From Scytonema sp. RU_4_4 (lineage in GTDB: Bacteria; Cyanobacteriota; Cyanobacteriia; Cyanobacteriales; Nostocaceae), in NCBI GenBank assembly GCA_012031965.1, contig JAAUSC010000027.1, forward strand, positions 1 to 48,538: 48,538 nt of DNA. Direction: 5' to 3'. Positions 16,031-25,755 of the stretch are shown in pieces; the first letter of the stretch is position 1, and each line of letters opens with the position of its first letter. A model generated the notes under the pieces. That model did no database searches. It had not been told where the DNA came from and worked only from the letters and a program-made list of their open reading frames with translations. The translations under genes and the position numbers were made by a program.

Positions 16031-17002
16031 CTACTTTTGGACTTTTGCAAGAGGTCTATTCATCCAAACTGCAGATAAAGCCTCCTCATCTACCTCCTTT
16101 TTCTCACCCTCTTCCATATTCTTAAACAACACTGTAAATGCTCCTGCACCCAAGCTATCTTGAGGAAACATCCGATAACAAGGTACAGAAGTTAAATGTG
16201 ACTGATAACCTTGTAAATGACTCATATTAACTGCCTGAAACTGGGGAAATCTTTCTAAAAACCATTCACACACGTCCTCATTCTCTTCAGGAGAATAAGT
16301 ACAAGTCATATAAGCAAGATATCCTTGCGGTGCAGTCAGATAAGCAGAGTTCGCTATAATCCTCTTTTGCCGATTTGCACTTTTATTAATAGCAGTTGGA
16401 TGAAAACATCCTAGTGCTTTTTCACCTTTAGCAAGTAAAGATTGTCCAGTACAAGGGGCATCTACTATCACTAAATCACTAGAAAAAGGCATCATTTCAG
16501 CAAAAACACTAGAATCTTTAGTCACTACAGTAGAGGGACTAACATGACAACGCTTTAAATTAGAAATTAACATTCCCAAGCGTTTGCCAATGACTTCGTT
16601 ACTGATTAACAATTCAGGTTGCAAACTCTTCCAGGCAAAGACACTCTTTCCTCCTGGCGCAGCACACATGTCAAAAACTAACTTAACAGGACTAGGAATT
16701 GTTAACAAAATAGAAGCTGCGAACACAGAAGAAAAATCTAGACAATAAAAATATCCCTGTTCGTGCAGGGGATGTTGACCAGGTTTTTCTCCAAATGATA
16801 AACGGTCTATAAATTGTGGTTGCCAAATTGTTGGTGTTTCTACAGAAAACGGAGAATATTCAGGCTTTTCTTGACACCAAAGAATACAGGGATGAAAAGA
16901 TTTGGGATTCATTAAAGCCTCCACAAATCTCTCCTGTTTCTCTGAATCTTCAAACAAACGGCGTGAAAGTTTAAGTAATAAATTAGAAGCTTTTTCAATC
17001 AT
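16031..17002 (-). CDS. NOL1/NOP2/RsmB-type SAM-dependent RNA methyltransferase
   Basis: Likely RNA m5C methyltransferase of the RsmB/NOP family. Motifs in order: MCAAPGGKS (SAM-binding loop, about residue 112), DAPCTGQS (about residue 183, with the release cysteine), and TCTYSPEENE (about residue 232, with the nucleophilic cysteine of the TCS-type motif). The PUA or NusB-like domains of full RsmB are absent. The start at 17002 (MIEKASNLLLKLSRR) is preferred over ATG 17029, which lies inside the upstream gene; it overlaps that gene's stop by eight bases, indicating translational coupling. The RNA target cannot be told from sequence. Confidence 0.88.
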   Translation of the reverse strand: MIEKASNLLLKLSRRLFEDSEKQERFVEALMNPKSFHPCILWCQEKPEYSPFSVETPTIWQPQFIDRLSFGEKPGQHPLHEQGYFYCLDFSSVFAASILLTIPSPVKLVFDMCAAPGGKSVFAWKSLQPELLISNEVIGKRLGMLISNLKRCHVSPSTVVTKDSSVFAEMMPFSSDLVIVDAPCTGQSLLAKGEKALGCFHPTAINKSANRQKRIIANSAYLTAPQGYLAYMTCTYSPEENEDVCEWFLERFPQFQAVNMSHLQGYQSHLTSVPCYRMFPQDSLGAGAFTVLFKNMEEGEKKEVDEEALSAVWMNRPLAKVQK

Positions 17003-17246
17003 CATGCCTATGTTGCCATGCTGCACCAAACGCTGCTCCAGCTCCAGCGATCAAGCCGGTGCTCATTCCCTTTACAGTTCTGATTATTTGGTCTTGGGTT
17101 AAACACTCACTCGTAACAGTGCTGGCTTGCAAACACGAATTGCCTTCTACCCAACTTGTGGTACCTCCCACAATCACGCCAGCTAAACTACAGGAAACAA
17201 CAAGGAGCAAAAGACGTTTAGTTTTTATATCCTTAGGCAGTTGCAT
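16995..17246 (-). CDS. Small membrane protein, unknown function
   Basis: An 83-residue product with two hydrophobic segments: LLLLVVSCSLAGVIVGGTTSW (residues about 12-32) and a Gly/Ala-rich GLIAGAGAAFGAAW near the C-terminus. Between them is a loop with two cysteines. I do not recognise a family. Its stop overlaps the start of the downstream methyltransferase, so the two are probably co-expressed. A start at 17246 is supported by the absence of an alternative. Confidence 0.65.
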   Translation of the reverse strand: MQLPKDIKTKRLLLLVVSCSLAGVIVGGTTSWVEGNSCLQASTVTSECLTQDQIIRTVKGMSTGLIAGAGAAFGAAWQHRHDD

Positions 17247-17403
17247 AAAATCTCGCAGATGGTTAAGTAGTCCACAACTACTTTACACATCTACACCACT
17301 CTTGTCAGCCTGAGGTCTTCACTTCTTATGAAGAGTAGGGGTAGTAGGGGAGATGGGGAAGAAAATACTCCCTTCTGTTTCCTATCTTCCCACAGCCTGC
17401 ATA

Positions 17404-19239
17404 TCATTCAATCCGCAAGTTAAAGGGTAAACGAGCATATATACCCTGTGGGTCGTTCATCTTCTGCAGAATTGCTAATTCCCGTTGTAGTTTTTGCAAT
17501 TCACTCATGAATGGATCAGGTGCTTTGAGTTGTACTTTATCTATACCTAGAGCTGTTCGCACTTCTTCAGTGACCTGTCCAAAGAAGCGTTCTCTAAGAG
17601 AACCTCCTTTAGGATATTCTTGCAATTCCCAATTATCTTTTAGATTCGCCGCAACAGCAGCGTATTTAAGGGCTGCATCCAAACCGCCAATTTCATCGAC
17701 CAAACCTATTTGCTTGGCTGCGACACCTGACCAAATTCGTCCTTGAGCGATTTCAGCGACCTTTTGCTTAGGAAGTTTGCGACCTTGCGCCACTTTGTTG
17801 AGAAATATATCGTAAACTCGGTTAACGTTACGCTGGTATATCGCCAATTCTTCCGGAGATTTGGGGCGAGCAACTGTTTGAGTATCAGCATAGCGGGCAG
17901 TTTTCACTGAATCCCAGGTGATACCATTGTCATTTGCCAGTTTTTGGAGATTGAGTATCTGTCCAAACACACCTATTGAACCTGTAATTGTGTTAGGCTC
18001 AGCAAAAATGCGTTTAGAGTCTGTAGCAATCCAGTAACCACCAGAAGCGGCGATATCACCCATCGACACGACAACGGGTTTCTTCTGACTCGTTAGTTGC
18101 ACTTCTCTTTGTATGACTTCTGAACCTGTGACGCTTCCACCTGGACTGTTTATCCGCAAGACGACAGCTTTGACGTCTTTATCCTGTCGCAGCCGACGGA
18201 AGATTTTTGCAAAGCGATCGCCACCGACATCTCCACCATCTCCTAAACCATCGACAATCTCACCCTCAGCATAAACCACCGCAATTTTATTTTGCGAGTT
18301 GCGTTCAACACCCAAAGACTTTCCAGAGACTCCCGCATACTCTTTGATGCTGATTTGATGAAATGTTTTGTCTTCCTTGTCGCTCTTGGTTAACTGTTTA
18401 AGGTCAGCAACAATTTCATCGAAATATGCTACTTTATCCACCAAGCGATTAGCTTTGGCTTGATCTGCTAATAACAAAGCTTGATTATCTGCGATCGCCT
18501 GCAACTGTTGTGGATTGATTTTACGGCTTGTTCCTACCGTAGCACGCCACTCTGACCAAACATCATTTAACAATTGCTGAGTTTGTGTACGGTTTTCTGG
18601 ACTCAGCTTTTCGAGTATCAATGGTTCAACTGCTCCTTTGAACTTACCTACCCGTACAATCTGAACACCAACGCCGTACTTTTGCAAAGCCCCAGCAAAA
18701 AACAAAGGCTGCGCACTCAAACCATTGATTTCCATTCCTCCGAGTGGATTAACCACGATGGTATCAGCCACAGAACTTAAGTAATATTCCCTTTCCCCCC
18801 AATCCATACCATATGCCACAATCTTTTTTCCAGCAGCGCGGCATTTTTCCAACGCCTGACGGACTTCTTTAAGAGTAGCAAAGCCTGCTGTTCTACCTTC
18901 TGTAGTGCCACTTGCATCCAGGTATATACCGACAATTCGTTTGTCACGCCGTGCTTTTTCTAAAGTCTCTAGAACTGTACGGAGTGATATTCTTTTATTC
19001 TCCTCACCTGATAAGGTATTTTGAAGCAATTCACTAGAACTTGGCTCGCCATCAGTAATGTTTGTAGACAAGTCAAAAACCAGCACTGATTTATCTTTCA
19101 CAACAGGATCGGTATCTTTAGATGAAGCTACTGTAAACAGCAGTAATAACAGTCCAGTCGTTCCCAGACCGCAGAAAATGAACAGTCCCAATAGGCTTCC
19201 GAGTAGGCTGGCAAAAGTTTGTTTGAGAAAATTACGCAT
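17404..19239 (-). CDS. sppA: Signal peptide peptidase SppA, 67K type
   Basis: A membrane-bound serine protease that degrades cleaved signal peptides; in cyanobacteria an SppA homologue also acts at thylakoids. The 611-residue length matches the long two-domain form. One N-terminal transmembrane helix spans about residues 11-38. The catalytic pair is likely K201 (GKFKGAVEP, first domain) and S399 (GDIAASGGYW, second domain). INSPGGSVTGSE lies just before the latter. The start MRNFLKQTFASLLG at 19239 precedes the helix directly. Single gene with intergenic repeats on both sides. Confidence 0.94.
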   Translation of the reverse strand: MRNFLKQTFASLLGSLLGLFIFCGLGTTGLLLLLFTVASSKDTDPVVKDKSVLVFDLSTNITDGEPSSSELLQNTLSGEENKRISLRTVLETLEKARRDKRIVGIYLDASGTTEGRTAGFATLKEVRQALEKCRAAGKKIVAYGMDWGEREYYLSSVADTIVVNPLGGMEINGLSAQPLFFAGALQKYGVGVQIVRVGKFKGAVEPLILEKLSPENRTQTQQLLNDVWSEWRATVGTSRKINPQQLQAIADNQALLLADQAKANRLVDKVAYFDEIVADLKQLTKSDKEDKTFHQISIKEYAGVSGKSLGVERNSQNKIAVVYAEGEIVDGLGDGGDVGGDRFAKIFRRLRQDKDVKAVVLRINSPGGSVTGSEVIQREVQLTSQKKPVVVSMGDIAASGGYWIATDSKRIFAEPNTITGSIGVFGQILNLQKLANDNGITWDSVKTARYADTQTVARPKSPEELAIYQRNVNRVYDIFLNKVAQGRKLPKQKVAEIAQGRIWSGVAAKQIGLVDEIGGLDAALKYAAVAANLKDNWELQEYPKGGSLRERFFGQVTEEVRTALGIDKVQLKAPDPFMSELQKLQRELAILQKMNDPQGIYARLPFNLRIE

Positions 19240-19291
19240 ATTTTTTATTAGTCATTAGTCATTAGTTATTAGTTATTGGTGCTTAGACTTT

Positions 19292-19392
19292 AGGACTTGC
19301 GCACCATCTGCTAGAAACCCGGTTTCTTCGTTCATATTTGGTTCCAAAACAGACGATTTTTGGGAGAAACCGGGTTTCTTTGCGTAAGTCCT
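19292..19392. repeat. ~100-bp palindromic interspersed repeat, copy B
   Basis: Nearly identical to 11299-11399, including the central TTTGGTTCCAAAACAGACGA and the inverted GAAACCCGGTTTC arms; ends AGGACTTGC and GCGTAAGTCCT. It is flanked by short ATTAGTCATTAGTTATTAG heptamer-type repeats (19247-19277). It lies between fni and sppA, so it may form the fni terminator or part of the sppA upstream region. Confidence 0.8.
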
Positions 19393-19495
19393 GGACTTAA
19401 TGATTGAGGACTAATGACTTCGTATCTTTTTAAGATTTCCACTTAATTCCTCACTCTTAATGACCCAACAATCTAAAAACTAAGGGTTCTTATCT

Positions 19496-20542
19496 TTATT
19501 TTATTGGTTGTAAACTTTTTGAACACTTCAATTGTTCTAGTGTCGTGTTACCAGTACAAAAAAGCACTGTTATCATTTCAGCAATTAACACTTCAGCTAA
19601 GTCGTGAACAGCAGCTTCGCCAAGAGCCGCAGCTTGCAAAAAAGGCATCGCTAACCCAGCAATGTCTGCTCCCAGTGCTAGCGCTTTTGCCACATCTAAT
19701 CCATGACGTAATCCACCCGAGGCAATCAAAGGCACATCGGGAGCGATCGCACGAATACTGGTAATACATTCTGCTGTTGGCAAACCCCAGTCTGCAAATG
19801 TCTTTCCTAAACGGCGTTGTAGAGCATTTTCGGCTCGTTCGCTTTCCACCTTTGCCCAAGACGTACCACCTGCACCAGCCACGTCAATCGCCTTGACTCC
19901 AGCAGTGATAAGTTTCTCTGCCATTGATGCACAGATGCCATTGCCCACCTCTTTAGCAATGACGGGTACTGTCAACTGACTACATAATTTAGAAATTTTG
20001 TCAAGTAATCCTTTAAAATTTTTATCACCTCTAGGTTGAATACACTCTTGTAGCGGGTTGAGGTGCAAAATCAAAGCATCAGCTTCTAGGATATCAATTA
20101 TTCTTAAGCACTCATCTAAACCATAACTGTAATTCAGTTGAACTGCGCCCAAATTAGCAAACAACAGAATATCAGGGGCGTACTTGCGAACAGCAAAAGT
20201 ATCCGCAACTTGAGGTTTTTCCACAGCCACACGCTGCGAACCAACACCCATCGCTATTTTATGATGCTGGGCAACTTCCGCGAGACGATGGTTAATGATT
20301 CCCGCCTGTTCAGTTCCTCCAGTCATAGAAGAAATTAGCAACGGTGCGCCCAGATGTTTCCCTAAAAATGTCGTACTAATGTCAATCTCATCAAGATTGA
20401 GTTCGGGTAGGCAACAATGGGTAAAACGATACTTTTCCAGTCCATTTGTGGTTTGATGGAATTGCACATCTTCTTCTAAGCAGATGCGGATGTGGTCGGC
20501 TTTACGCGATTGGGTTGCTGTTGAAAGACTTGTAGGATTCAC
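19496..20542 (-). CDS. fni: Type 2 isopentenyl-diphosphate delta-isomerase
   Basis: FMN- and NAD(P)H-dependent enzyme converting IPP to DMAPP for carotenoid, phytol and quinone synthesis. The 348-residue product has the family's N-terminal [16 protein letters not shown], the FMN-binding [13 protein letters not shown], and [15 protein letters not shown] and [20 protein letters not shown] in the barrel. ATG at 20542 begins a typical N-terminus. It belongs to the same pathway as crtE (27084-28010), although the genes are not adjacent. The next gene upstream, an epimerase, is 149 bases away. Confidence 0.95.
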   Translation of the reverse strand: MNPTSLSTATQSRKADHIRICLEEDVQFHQTTNGLEKYRFTHCCLPELNLDEIDISTTFLGKHLGAPLLISSMTGGTEQAGIINHRLAEVAQHHKIAMGVGSQRVAVEKPQVADTFAVRKYAPDILLFANLGAVQLNYSYGLDECLRIIDILEADALILHLNPLQECIQPRGDKNFKGLLDKISKLCSQLTVPVIAKEVGNGICASMAEKLITAGVKAIDVAGAGGTSWAKVESERAENALQRRLGKTFADWGLPTAECITSIRAIAPDVPLIASGGLRHGLDVAKALALGADIAGLAMPFLQAAALGEAAVHDLAEVLIAEMITVLFCTGNTTLEQLKCSKSLQPIK

Positions 20543-20691
20543 AATTGGGTACTAACTTAAAGCTCTTGCGATTACCATTTTCGCAGTCTTAGGCATTTTC
20601 TGCACTGAGTGGGGTTCATGGTAAATCCATGTTGCCCGCTGTCCATACCTACCACTAGGTTACATTGAGGGTGGGGACTTCCGCGATACCG

Positions 20692-21873
20692 TTAAACCGA
20701 CTTTGCACTCAATGCCTCAAACTGCTGCCAACAGAGATACAATGCACGTGGTACATGGAAGCAACCCTTCCATTTGCCACCTTTAAGGTTCAACAAGACT
20801 TCCCCACGGCGGCTAAGGTAGCCAAACCACTCACCGTATTCTGGATCAGCAAAATGCGACCAGGTATAATCGTGCATCTTTTGATACCATTCTCCACACG
20901 CCTTACGTCCTGTTAGGCGATCGCCCATTACCAATGCAACTAAAGACTCTAAATGAACCCACCACAGTTTTTGATCCCATTCCAGTTGCTGTGGCGGATG
21001 ACCATCTGCATCCATAAAATAATACAATCCGCCGTACTCGCTATCCCAAGCAAAATCCAGGATATTTAGCACCACGTCAACGGCTTGGTTCATTGTTTTA
21101 GTATCGTTACGACGACGGGCAATATCCATGATAAACCACATCGCTTCTATGCCATGACCAGGATTTATCAGCCGTCTGTCAAAACAATCAATGTGGGAAC
21201 CGTCGAGAGCAACATTTTCGTATATCAGCCCCCGTTCTTGGTCTAGAAAATCGGTCATAACTTCCTGAACTGTTTCAGCCAAGACGTTCTCAAGGGTTTC
21301 ACTAGGTAGCAGCCATTCCATTTCTAAAGTCAGGTTGGCTAAAATCATCGGTACAGCTAGGGCTTTCATCGGGCGTGTGCCAGGATAGGTTTTGGTATAT
21401 TTGCCCTTAGGATTATCCTTGCGACGCAAAACATTATTGTAAGCTTGCATAGCCACATCCTTTGCCCAGTCTTCGCCGCAGGCGAGTGCGTATTGACTGA
21501 AAGCCATAGCTGCAAAGCAATCAGAAAAGATATTGTATGGCTGAACCAGTGGTTTTCCTTCACGAGTTAGCGCAAAGTACCAATTACCGTCAGCATCTCG
21601 ACCATGTTGGGAAAGAAAATGAGCACCATTGCTAGCAATTTTCAGCCAGTTTTCGCGTTTTTCTAGCTGGTTGTAAAGCATGGAGAAAGTCCACACTTGG
21701 CGGTTTTGCAGCCAGATAAACTTATCTGTGTCATAAACCTTCCCCTCACGAGCAAGACATGTGAAATAGCCCCCTTGCTCCCAGTCAATCGAGTGTTCTT
21801 CCCAAAAAGGGAGTACGTCATTGAGGAGCGCGTTTTTGTAAAGTTCAGCAAGTTCTTTAAAGTTGTATTCCAT
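20692..21873 (-). CDS. AGE family epimerase/isomerase
   Basis: A 393-residue (alpha/alpha)6-barrel protein of the N-acylglucosamine 2-epimerase family. Members interconvert N-acetylglucosamine and N-acetylmannosamine or related sugars. Supporting segments are [42 protein letters not shown] (barrel histidine), [13 protein letters not shown] and [13 protein letters not shown], with the C-terminal [19 protein letters not shown]. Start [14 protein letters not shown]. Upstream lies a heptamer repeat tract rather than a normal promoter region. Substrate is not certain; cyanobacterial N-acetylglucosamine 2-epimerase is the best guess. Confidence 0.88.
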   Translation of the reverse strand: MEYNFKELAELYKNALLNDVLPFWEEHSIDWEQGGYFTCLAREGKVYDTDKFIWLQNRQVWTFSMLYNQLEKRENWLKIASNGAHFLSQHGRDADGNWYFALTREGKPLVQPYNIFSDCFAAMAFSQYALACGEDWAKDVAMQAYNNVLRRKDNPKGKYTKTYPGTRPMKALAVPMILANLTLEMEWLLPSETLENVLAETVQEVMTDFLDQERGLIYENVALDGSHIDCFDRRLINPGHGIEAMWFIMDIARRRNDTKTMNQAVDVVLNILDFAWDSEYGGLYYFMDADGHPPQQLEWDQKLWWVHLESLVALVMGDRLTGRKACGEWYQKMHDYTWSHFADPEYGEWFGYLSRRGEVLLNLKGGKWKGCFHVPRALYLCWQQFEALSAKSV

Positions 21874-21883
21874 AAATATCCTC

Positions 21884-22031
21884 TATCAGTTATCAGTTAT
21901 CAGTCATCAGTCATCAGTTATCAGTTATCAGTCATCAGTCATCAGTCATCAGTCATCAGTTATCAGTCATCAGTCATCAGTTATCAGTTATCAGTTATCA
22001 GTCATCAGTCATCAGTTATCAGTTATCAGTT
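21884..22031. repeat. Heptanucleotide tandem repeat tract
   Basis: About 21 head-to-tail copies of TATCAGT and CATCAGT in a mixed order cover nearly 150 bases between tmk and the AGE gene. No stable gene is encoded; the open frames here are produced by the repeat. The same unit recurs in short runs at 41694-41735, and related ATTAGTC units at 19247-19277 and 25662-25695. Confidence 0.9.
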
Positions 22032-22089
22032 ACTCACTGTGTACTGTGTACTGTACACAAGTGTACTGATTTAAGGTAACGGCTATTTT

Positions 22090-22725
22090 CTACTCAACCC
22101 AAGCTTTCAGCCTAGCAGTTAAAATTGCCTGAATCTTTTGTTGGACAGCTTCCTGACTCAAGTGAGCATCTATACGAACAATTTGCTCTGGGTAAGAGCC
22201 AGCTAACTGTGCATATCCTTGCTGAACGCGACGGTGAAAAGCAATTGTCTCTTTTTCAATGCGGTCAAAGATATCCCCGTTTCCTCGTTTTCGAGCAAGT
22301 CCGACCTCAACATCAACATCAAACCACAGAGTTAGGTCACTTTCTAACCCAGACGTAGCAATGGTATTGAGCTGATGAATTAAATTTCTGTCCAAACCAC
22401 GTCCCCACCCTTGGTAAGCAATGGTAGAGTGAGTATAGCGATCGCACAAAACAATTGTCCCTTTGTCAAGGGCTGGTTTAATAACTTGCTCAACGTGTTG
22501 TGATCGGTCAGCAGCATACAAAAGTAATTCTGTTTTATCTGCAATTGAGTCAGAGCCTGCTTCTAACAACAGTTTTCGTATATGCAACCCTAACTCTGTT
22601 CCCCCTGGCTGACGAGTCACAACAACCGAAGTCTGAAAACTTTGTAACCACTCTTGCGTGAGCTGTATTTGACTAGTTTTACCGCAACCTTCTACTCCTT
22701 CAAATACAATTAATTTACCCTTCAT
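22090..22725 (-). CDS. tmk: Thymidylate kinase
   Basis: Phosphorylates dTMP to dTDP for DNA synthesis. The 211-residue product starts MKGKLIVFEGVEGCGKTSQI with the P-loop GVEGCGKTS, then VTRQPGGTELG (DRX-type dTMP-binding region), LCDRYTHSTIAYQGWGRG and a lid with ARKRGNGDIFDRIE. Length is normal. The gene stands between the heptamer tract and an AT-rich upstream region containing four tandem TTTTTTGAAT-like units (about 22727-22770). Confidence 0.95.
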   Translation of the reverse strand: MKGKLIVFEGVEGCGKTSQIQLTQEWLQSFQTSVVVTRQPGGTELGLHIRKLLLEAGSDSIADKTELLLYAADRSQHVEQVIKPALDKGTIVLCDRYTHSTIAYQGWGRGLDRNLIHQLNTIATSGLESDLTLWFDVDVEVGLARKRGNGDIFDRIEKETIAFHRRVQQGYAQLAGSYPEQIVRIDAHLSQEAVQQKIQAILTARLKAWVE

Positions 22726-22918
22726 GTTTTTTGAATTTTTTTGAATTTTTTTGAATTTTTTTAAATTTTTATTATCTCATAATTACTAGCGCTGACCATT
22801 AATGACTCGTCTGATATCACCCGATTGGGTGACCCAAATGGATGAAGTCTAGTTCATGAAAGCCGTTGTATTCTTTATATCAATCAGTGATAAGCAGTAG
22901 CAATGAGCAAACTTAACT
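22726..22918. other. Gene-free stretch upstream of tmk
   Basis: Four TTTTTTTGAA-like units at 22727-22770 sit directly in front of the tmk start. A palindromic GATATCACCCGATTGGGTGACCC patch lies at about 22812-22835. No gene is seen. Confidence 0.5.
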
Positions 22919-23086
22919 ATGAATAAACAACAGGAAGCAGATATGAAACTAGCATATCAAGCAGCGGCAGAAATGACATACATTATAGCCGTTGGTTTGA
23001 GCCAAGCAATAGAAAACAATAAGAAAGAGAAACTCATTGCCAAGCGACAAAAGCGAGTGAAATCAAAACAAAGTATAAAAATTTAA
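22919..23086 (+). CDS. Small hypothetical protein (55 aa)
   Basis: ATG 22919 to TAA 23084-23086 encodes 55 residues: MNKQQEADMKLAYQAAAEMT, then a short hydrophobic stretch IIAVGLSQAI, then a Lys/Arg-rich tail (KKEKLIAKRQKR). Another ATG lies at codon 9. I know no family. The composition is basic and amphipathic, and no strong ribosome-binding site is apparent, so it may be chance. Confidence 0.35.
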   Translation: MNKQQEADMKLAYQAAAEMTYIIAVGLSQAIENNKKEKLIAKRQKRVKSKQSIKI

Positions 23087-23175
23087 ATAAAAATTTGAAA
23101 AAGTTGCACTAGATGCCCATCTTGCATTGTTGCTAACCAGGATAAAGAATTTTCTATTGTCAGCTAGGTTAAGAT

Positions 23176-23346
23176 ATGGAGAATTTAACCGTGTCTGATA
23201 GAACGCAGTGTCTCAAAATTAAACTGAAACCAGAAAAGACCGAATATGCCATAGCCTGGATTAAAAATTTATACAAGCAATTAGAGGAAGTCAAACAAGT
23301 TCTGAGCAACGAAGGAATTATTGTAGAGTCAATTTTTATGGAATAA
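23176..23346 (+). pseudogene. DUF6176-like protein, probably truncated
   Basis: Encodes 56 residues: MENLTVSDRTQCLKIKLKPE, KTEYAIAWIKNLYKQLEEVK and NEGIIVESIFME. The pattern (KIKLKP..., a helix with a conserved Trp, then EGIIVESIFME) recalls the N-terminal half of DUF6176 proteins, whose function is unknown and which are usually longer. The stop falls right where an interspersed repeat begins (GGAGGCGGAGCC at 23353-23364), suggesting repeat insertion cut the gene short. Alternatively it is a naturally short protein. Confidence 0.5.
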
Positions 23347-23587
23347 TCATTAGGAGGCGGAGCCTAGTACCGCTCTTGCGTTCGTCAAAAGTCAAAAGTC
23401 AAAAGACTTATAGCATAAGCTTTAATATCCATCATTTCCAATACCACTTTTCGGTGCTGCTAACCGCAGTGCTTCGACCATCGCATTGACTTGGGTACCA
23501 GACGCTGATGACTGTTGTGCTTGAGATAACGACCGATATTCCCTGGTAAAATCAAGACCTGAGGACTGTGAAAGGGAGATAATAGGG
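23347..23587. repeat. Repeat-rich gap upstream of pdxJ
   Basis: Holds GGAGGCGGAGCCTAGTACCG followed by three tandem GTCAAAA heptamers (23378-23404), the same combination as at about 15735-15780. The right half should hold the pdxJ promoter. An open frame on the minus strand covering 23422-23625 overlaps the pdxJ start and has no family resemblance. Confidence 0.55.
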
Positions 23588-24310
23588 TTGCCTACACTTG
23601 GTGTAAACATTGACCACATCGCCACGATTCGCCAAGCGCGGCGGACGGTGGAACCAGATCCCGTGGCGGCGGCGGTACTGGCAGAATTAGGAGGTGCAGA
23701 TGGTATTACGGTGCATCTGCGGGAAGATAGGCGACATATTCAAGAACGAGATGTGCGCCTGTTGCGACAAACGGTGAGAACGCATCTTAATTTAGAAATG
23801 GCGGCGACAGATGAAATGGTTACCATTGCCCTCGACATTAAACCCGATTACATTACTTTAGTACCCGAAAAGCGGGAAGAAGTCACCACAGAAGGCGGGC
23901 TGGATATCGTCGGTCAAATTGATAGAATAGGTGAGGTAGTTGATAAATTGCAAAGCGCTGGTATTCCTGTCAGTCTGTTTATCGATGCCGAGCCAGCACA
24001 GATTGAAGCTTCTGTCAAGGCGCAAGCAAAGTTTATTGAGCTACACACTGGGCGATATGCTGAGGCTAAGGATGAAACCAGCCGCGAGCAAGAATTAGCC
24101 TTCCTGTCTCAAGGGTGTGAGCAAGCAATAAATGCAGGACTACGAGTGAATGCTGGACATGGACTCACCTACTGGAACGTCTATTCTGTGGCTAATCTAC
24201 CAGGAATGGAAGAACTAAATATTGGGCACACCATCGTTAGTCGCTCAGTACTCGTTGGTATGGAAAGAGCAGTCCGTGAGATGAAATTAGCGATGAGAGG
24301 TCAATTGTAG
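23588..24310 (+). CDS. pdxJ: Pyridoxine 5'-phosphate synthase
   Basis: PdxJ condenses 1-deoxyxylulose 5-phosphate with 3-amino-2-oxopropyl phosphate to give pyridoxine 5'-phosphate (DXP-dependent vitamin B6 route). 240 residues, starting [19 protein letters not shown] at a TTG codon; no ATG fits, because the conserved NIDHIA begins at residue 7. Further motifs: [53 protein letters not shown] and [11 protein letters not shown]. Single gene, intact. Confidence 0.96.
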   Translation: MPTLGVNIDHIATIRQARRTVEPDPVAAAVLAELGGADGITVHLREDRRHIQERDVRLLRQTVRTHLNLEMAATDEMVTIALDIKPDYITLVPEKREEVTTEGGLDIVGQIDRIGEVVDKLQSAGIPVSLFIDAEPAQIEASVKAQAKFIELHTGRYAEAKDETSREQELAFLSQGCEQAINAGLRVNAGHGLTYWNVYSVANLPGMEELNIGHTIVSRSVLVGMERAVREMKLAMRGQL

Positions 24311-24416
24311 CAAGTATCAGCATTTACTCATTTAAAAACTTTGGGGTTCGACTGCGTAAATCTAGAAAGTCTTTGGAATGTTCAAGACAGATATTATTTT
24401 CTGACCCAAATTTATT

Positions 24417-25112
24417 ATGAGCGCAACACAGTCGAACGATACGCCGCTTTGGGTACAAGATAGAGACACAGTGATTGCACATAGTCGTGACGCCCAGTGG
24501 CGCTATCAAACCCCTCCAGATTACTCTCGCTCAAAAGAAAATCTTGCAAAAGAAAGTACACACAATCACGTTGAAGGTTCACTAGAAGCAATTGTCCAAA
24601 ACTTAGTCAGAACCTTTGAAATGGAAGCGTCGTTCAAAACCAATCCACAGGAGTGGTTGTCAGTTGTGAACGAACAGTTTCGTATGAGTAGTAATGGTGG
24701 TCCTGTTTACACTGCGTCAGATGTGGTAGAGGCTGGCACTTATAATTTATTTATTGGTGATACACAAGAGTACAAAGCTTCTGAGGAAAACTTTGAATCA
24801 TCAGCCAATCTTTTCCATACAGCATTTCCCAAAGGATTTCTCTGGGAAGTGCTTGAGGTTTTCTCTGGTCCACCAAATGTTACCTTCAAATGGCGACATT
24901 GGGGAACTTTTAGCGGTCCATATAAGGACTATACACCAACAGGAGAGACGGTAGAAGTCGTCGGTATGAGCTGGGCGCATGTCACTGATGATTTGAAAGT
25001 TCTTTCTATAGAACACTACTTCGATAATAGTCTCTTCCTTAAAAAGCTAACAGGCTCTCAAAAACAAACAACTGTCGAACAGCACGAAGGTGGTTGTCCC
25101 TTCCATTCCTAA
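24417..25112 (+). CDS. SnoaL/NTF2-like protein
   Basis: A 231-residue protein with an NTF2-like cone fold as judged by segments LEAIVQNLVRTFEMEASFKT, TFKWRHWGTFSGPYKDYTPTGE and VEVVGMSWAHVTDDLKVLSI. These resemble SnoaL-type polyketide cyclase or ester cyclase relatives. Many such proteins are not cyclases, and no polyketide genes are nearby, so the reaction is unknown. The C-terminus ends GGCPFHS. ATG 24417 has no strong ribosome-binding site. Confidence 0.7.
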   Translation: MSATQSNDTPLWVQDRDTVIAHSRDAQWRYQTPPDYSRSKENLAKESTHNHVEGSLEAIVQNLVRTFEMEASFKTNPQEWLSVVNEQFRMSSNGGPVYTASDVVEAGTYNLFIGDTQEYKASEENFESSANLFHTAFPKGFLWEVLEVFSGPPNVTFKWRHWGTFSGPYKDYTPTGETVEVVGMSWAHVTDDLKVLSIEHYFDNSLFLKKLTGSQKQTTVEQHEGGCPFHS

Positions 25113-25328
25113 ATCAGGTACTTTATGTTTAGTGATTCGTTAGGACATAGTGGATATCGCAATCCTAAATAATTCATGAGCCAAAGCAGGGGAGGATGAA
25201 CCAGATGAAGGAGAGTAGTTCTTGTTCTTTTGCTTTCTCATCCTCCTCATCCAATGCTTTAATTTAACAACTCAAATAGGACTGCTATAGTACTATATCC
25301 TTTCATGAAGCTCTAACAAAGGATGAAA

Positions 25329-25658
25329 ATGCAAACATACTATTACATTTTGGCAAGTCAACGCTTTCTTCTTGAAGAAGAACCGATGGAGGAAGTTCTG
25401 AGGGAACGCACTCGTCACTACCACGAACAAGAAAAAGAAATTGATTTTTGGGTGGTTAAGCAACCAGCTTTTCTGGAAGCACCCCAAATGTCAGAAGTTA
25501 AGGCAAAATGTCCCCAACCAGCAGTGGCGATGATTTCCACCAATCCCCAATTTATTACCTGGTTGAAACTTCGATTAGAATATGTTCTGACGGGCGAATT
25601 TCAAGCTCCTTCACCAGAAATCCCTGATGCGTTGGCATCTCTGACTGCCGTATCTTAA
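25329..25658 (+). CDS. ycf54: Ycf54, Mg-protoporphyrin ester cyclase accessory protein
   Basis: Ycf54 is needed for the aerobic Mg-protoporphyrin IX monomethyl ester cyclase that forms ring E of chlorophyll. The 109-residue product starts MQTYYYILASQRFLLEEEPM and contains QEKEIDFWVVKQPAFLEAP and STNPQFITWLKLRLEYVLTG, which are highly characteristic. An ATG six bases upstream (25323) is also possible; AAGGATG precedes both. The gene stands alone. Confidence 0.93.
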   Translation: MQTYYYILASQRFLLEEEPMEEVLRERTRHYHEQEKEIDFWVVKQPAFLEAPQMSEVKAKCPQPAVAMISTNPQFITWLKLRLEYVLTGEFQAPSPEIPDALASLTAVS

Positions 25659-25755
25659 TGTATGGTCATTAGTCATTAGTCATTAGTTATTGGACTATGG
25701 ACTATTGACTAATAACTAAATATAATCTTTTCAGAGAAAAGTTCAATAAAATTTT

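Noticed and set aside
15862-16125. 87-codon plus-strand frame
   Set aside because: It covers an inverted repeat and the antisense of the methyltransferase 3' end; no start signal or conservation features.
21697-22074. Long open frames across the heptamer tract
   Set aside because: A stop-free heptamer stays open in all three frames, giving repeats such as SVISYQ; not a gene.
23422-23625. Minus-strand 67-codon frame in front of pdxJ
   Set aside because: Overlaps the pdxJ start on the other strand and shows no family features, although part of it is Ser/Gln-rich like many small proteins.
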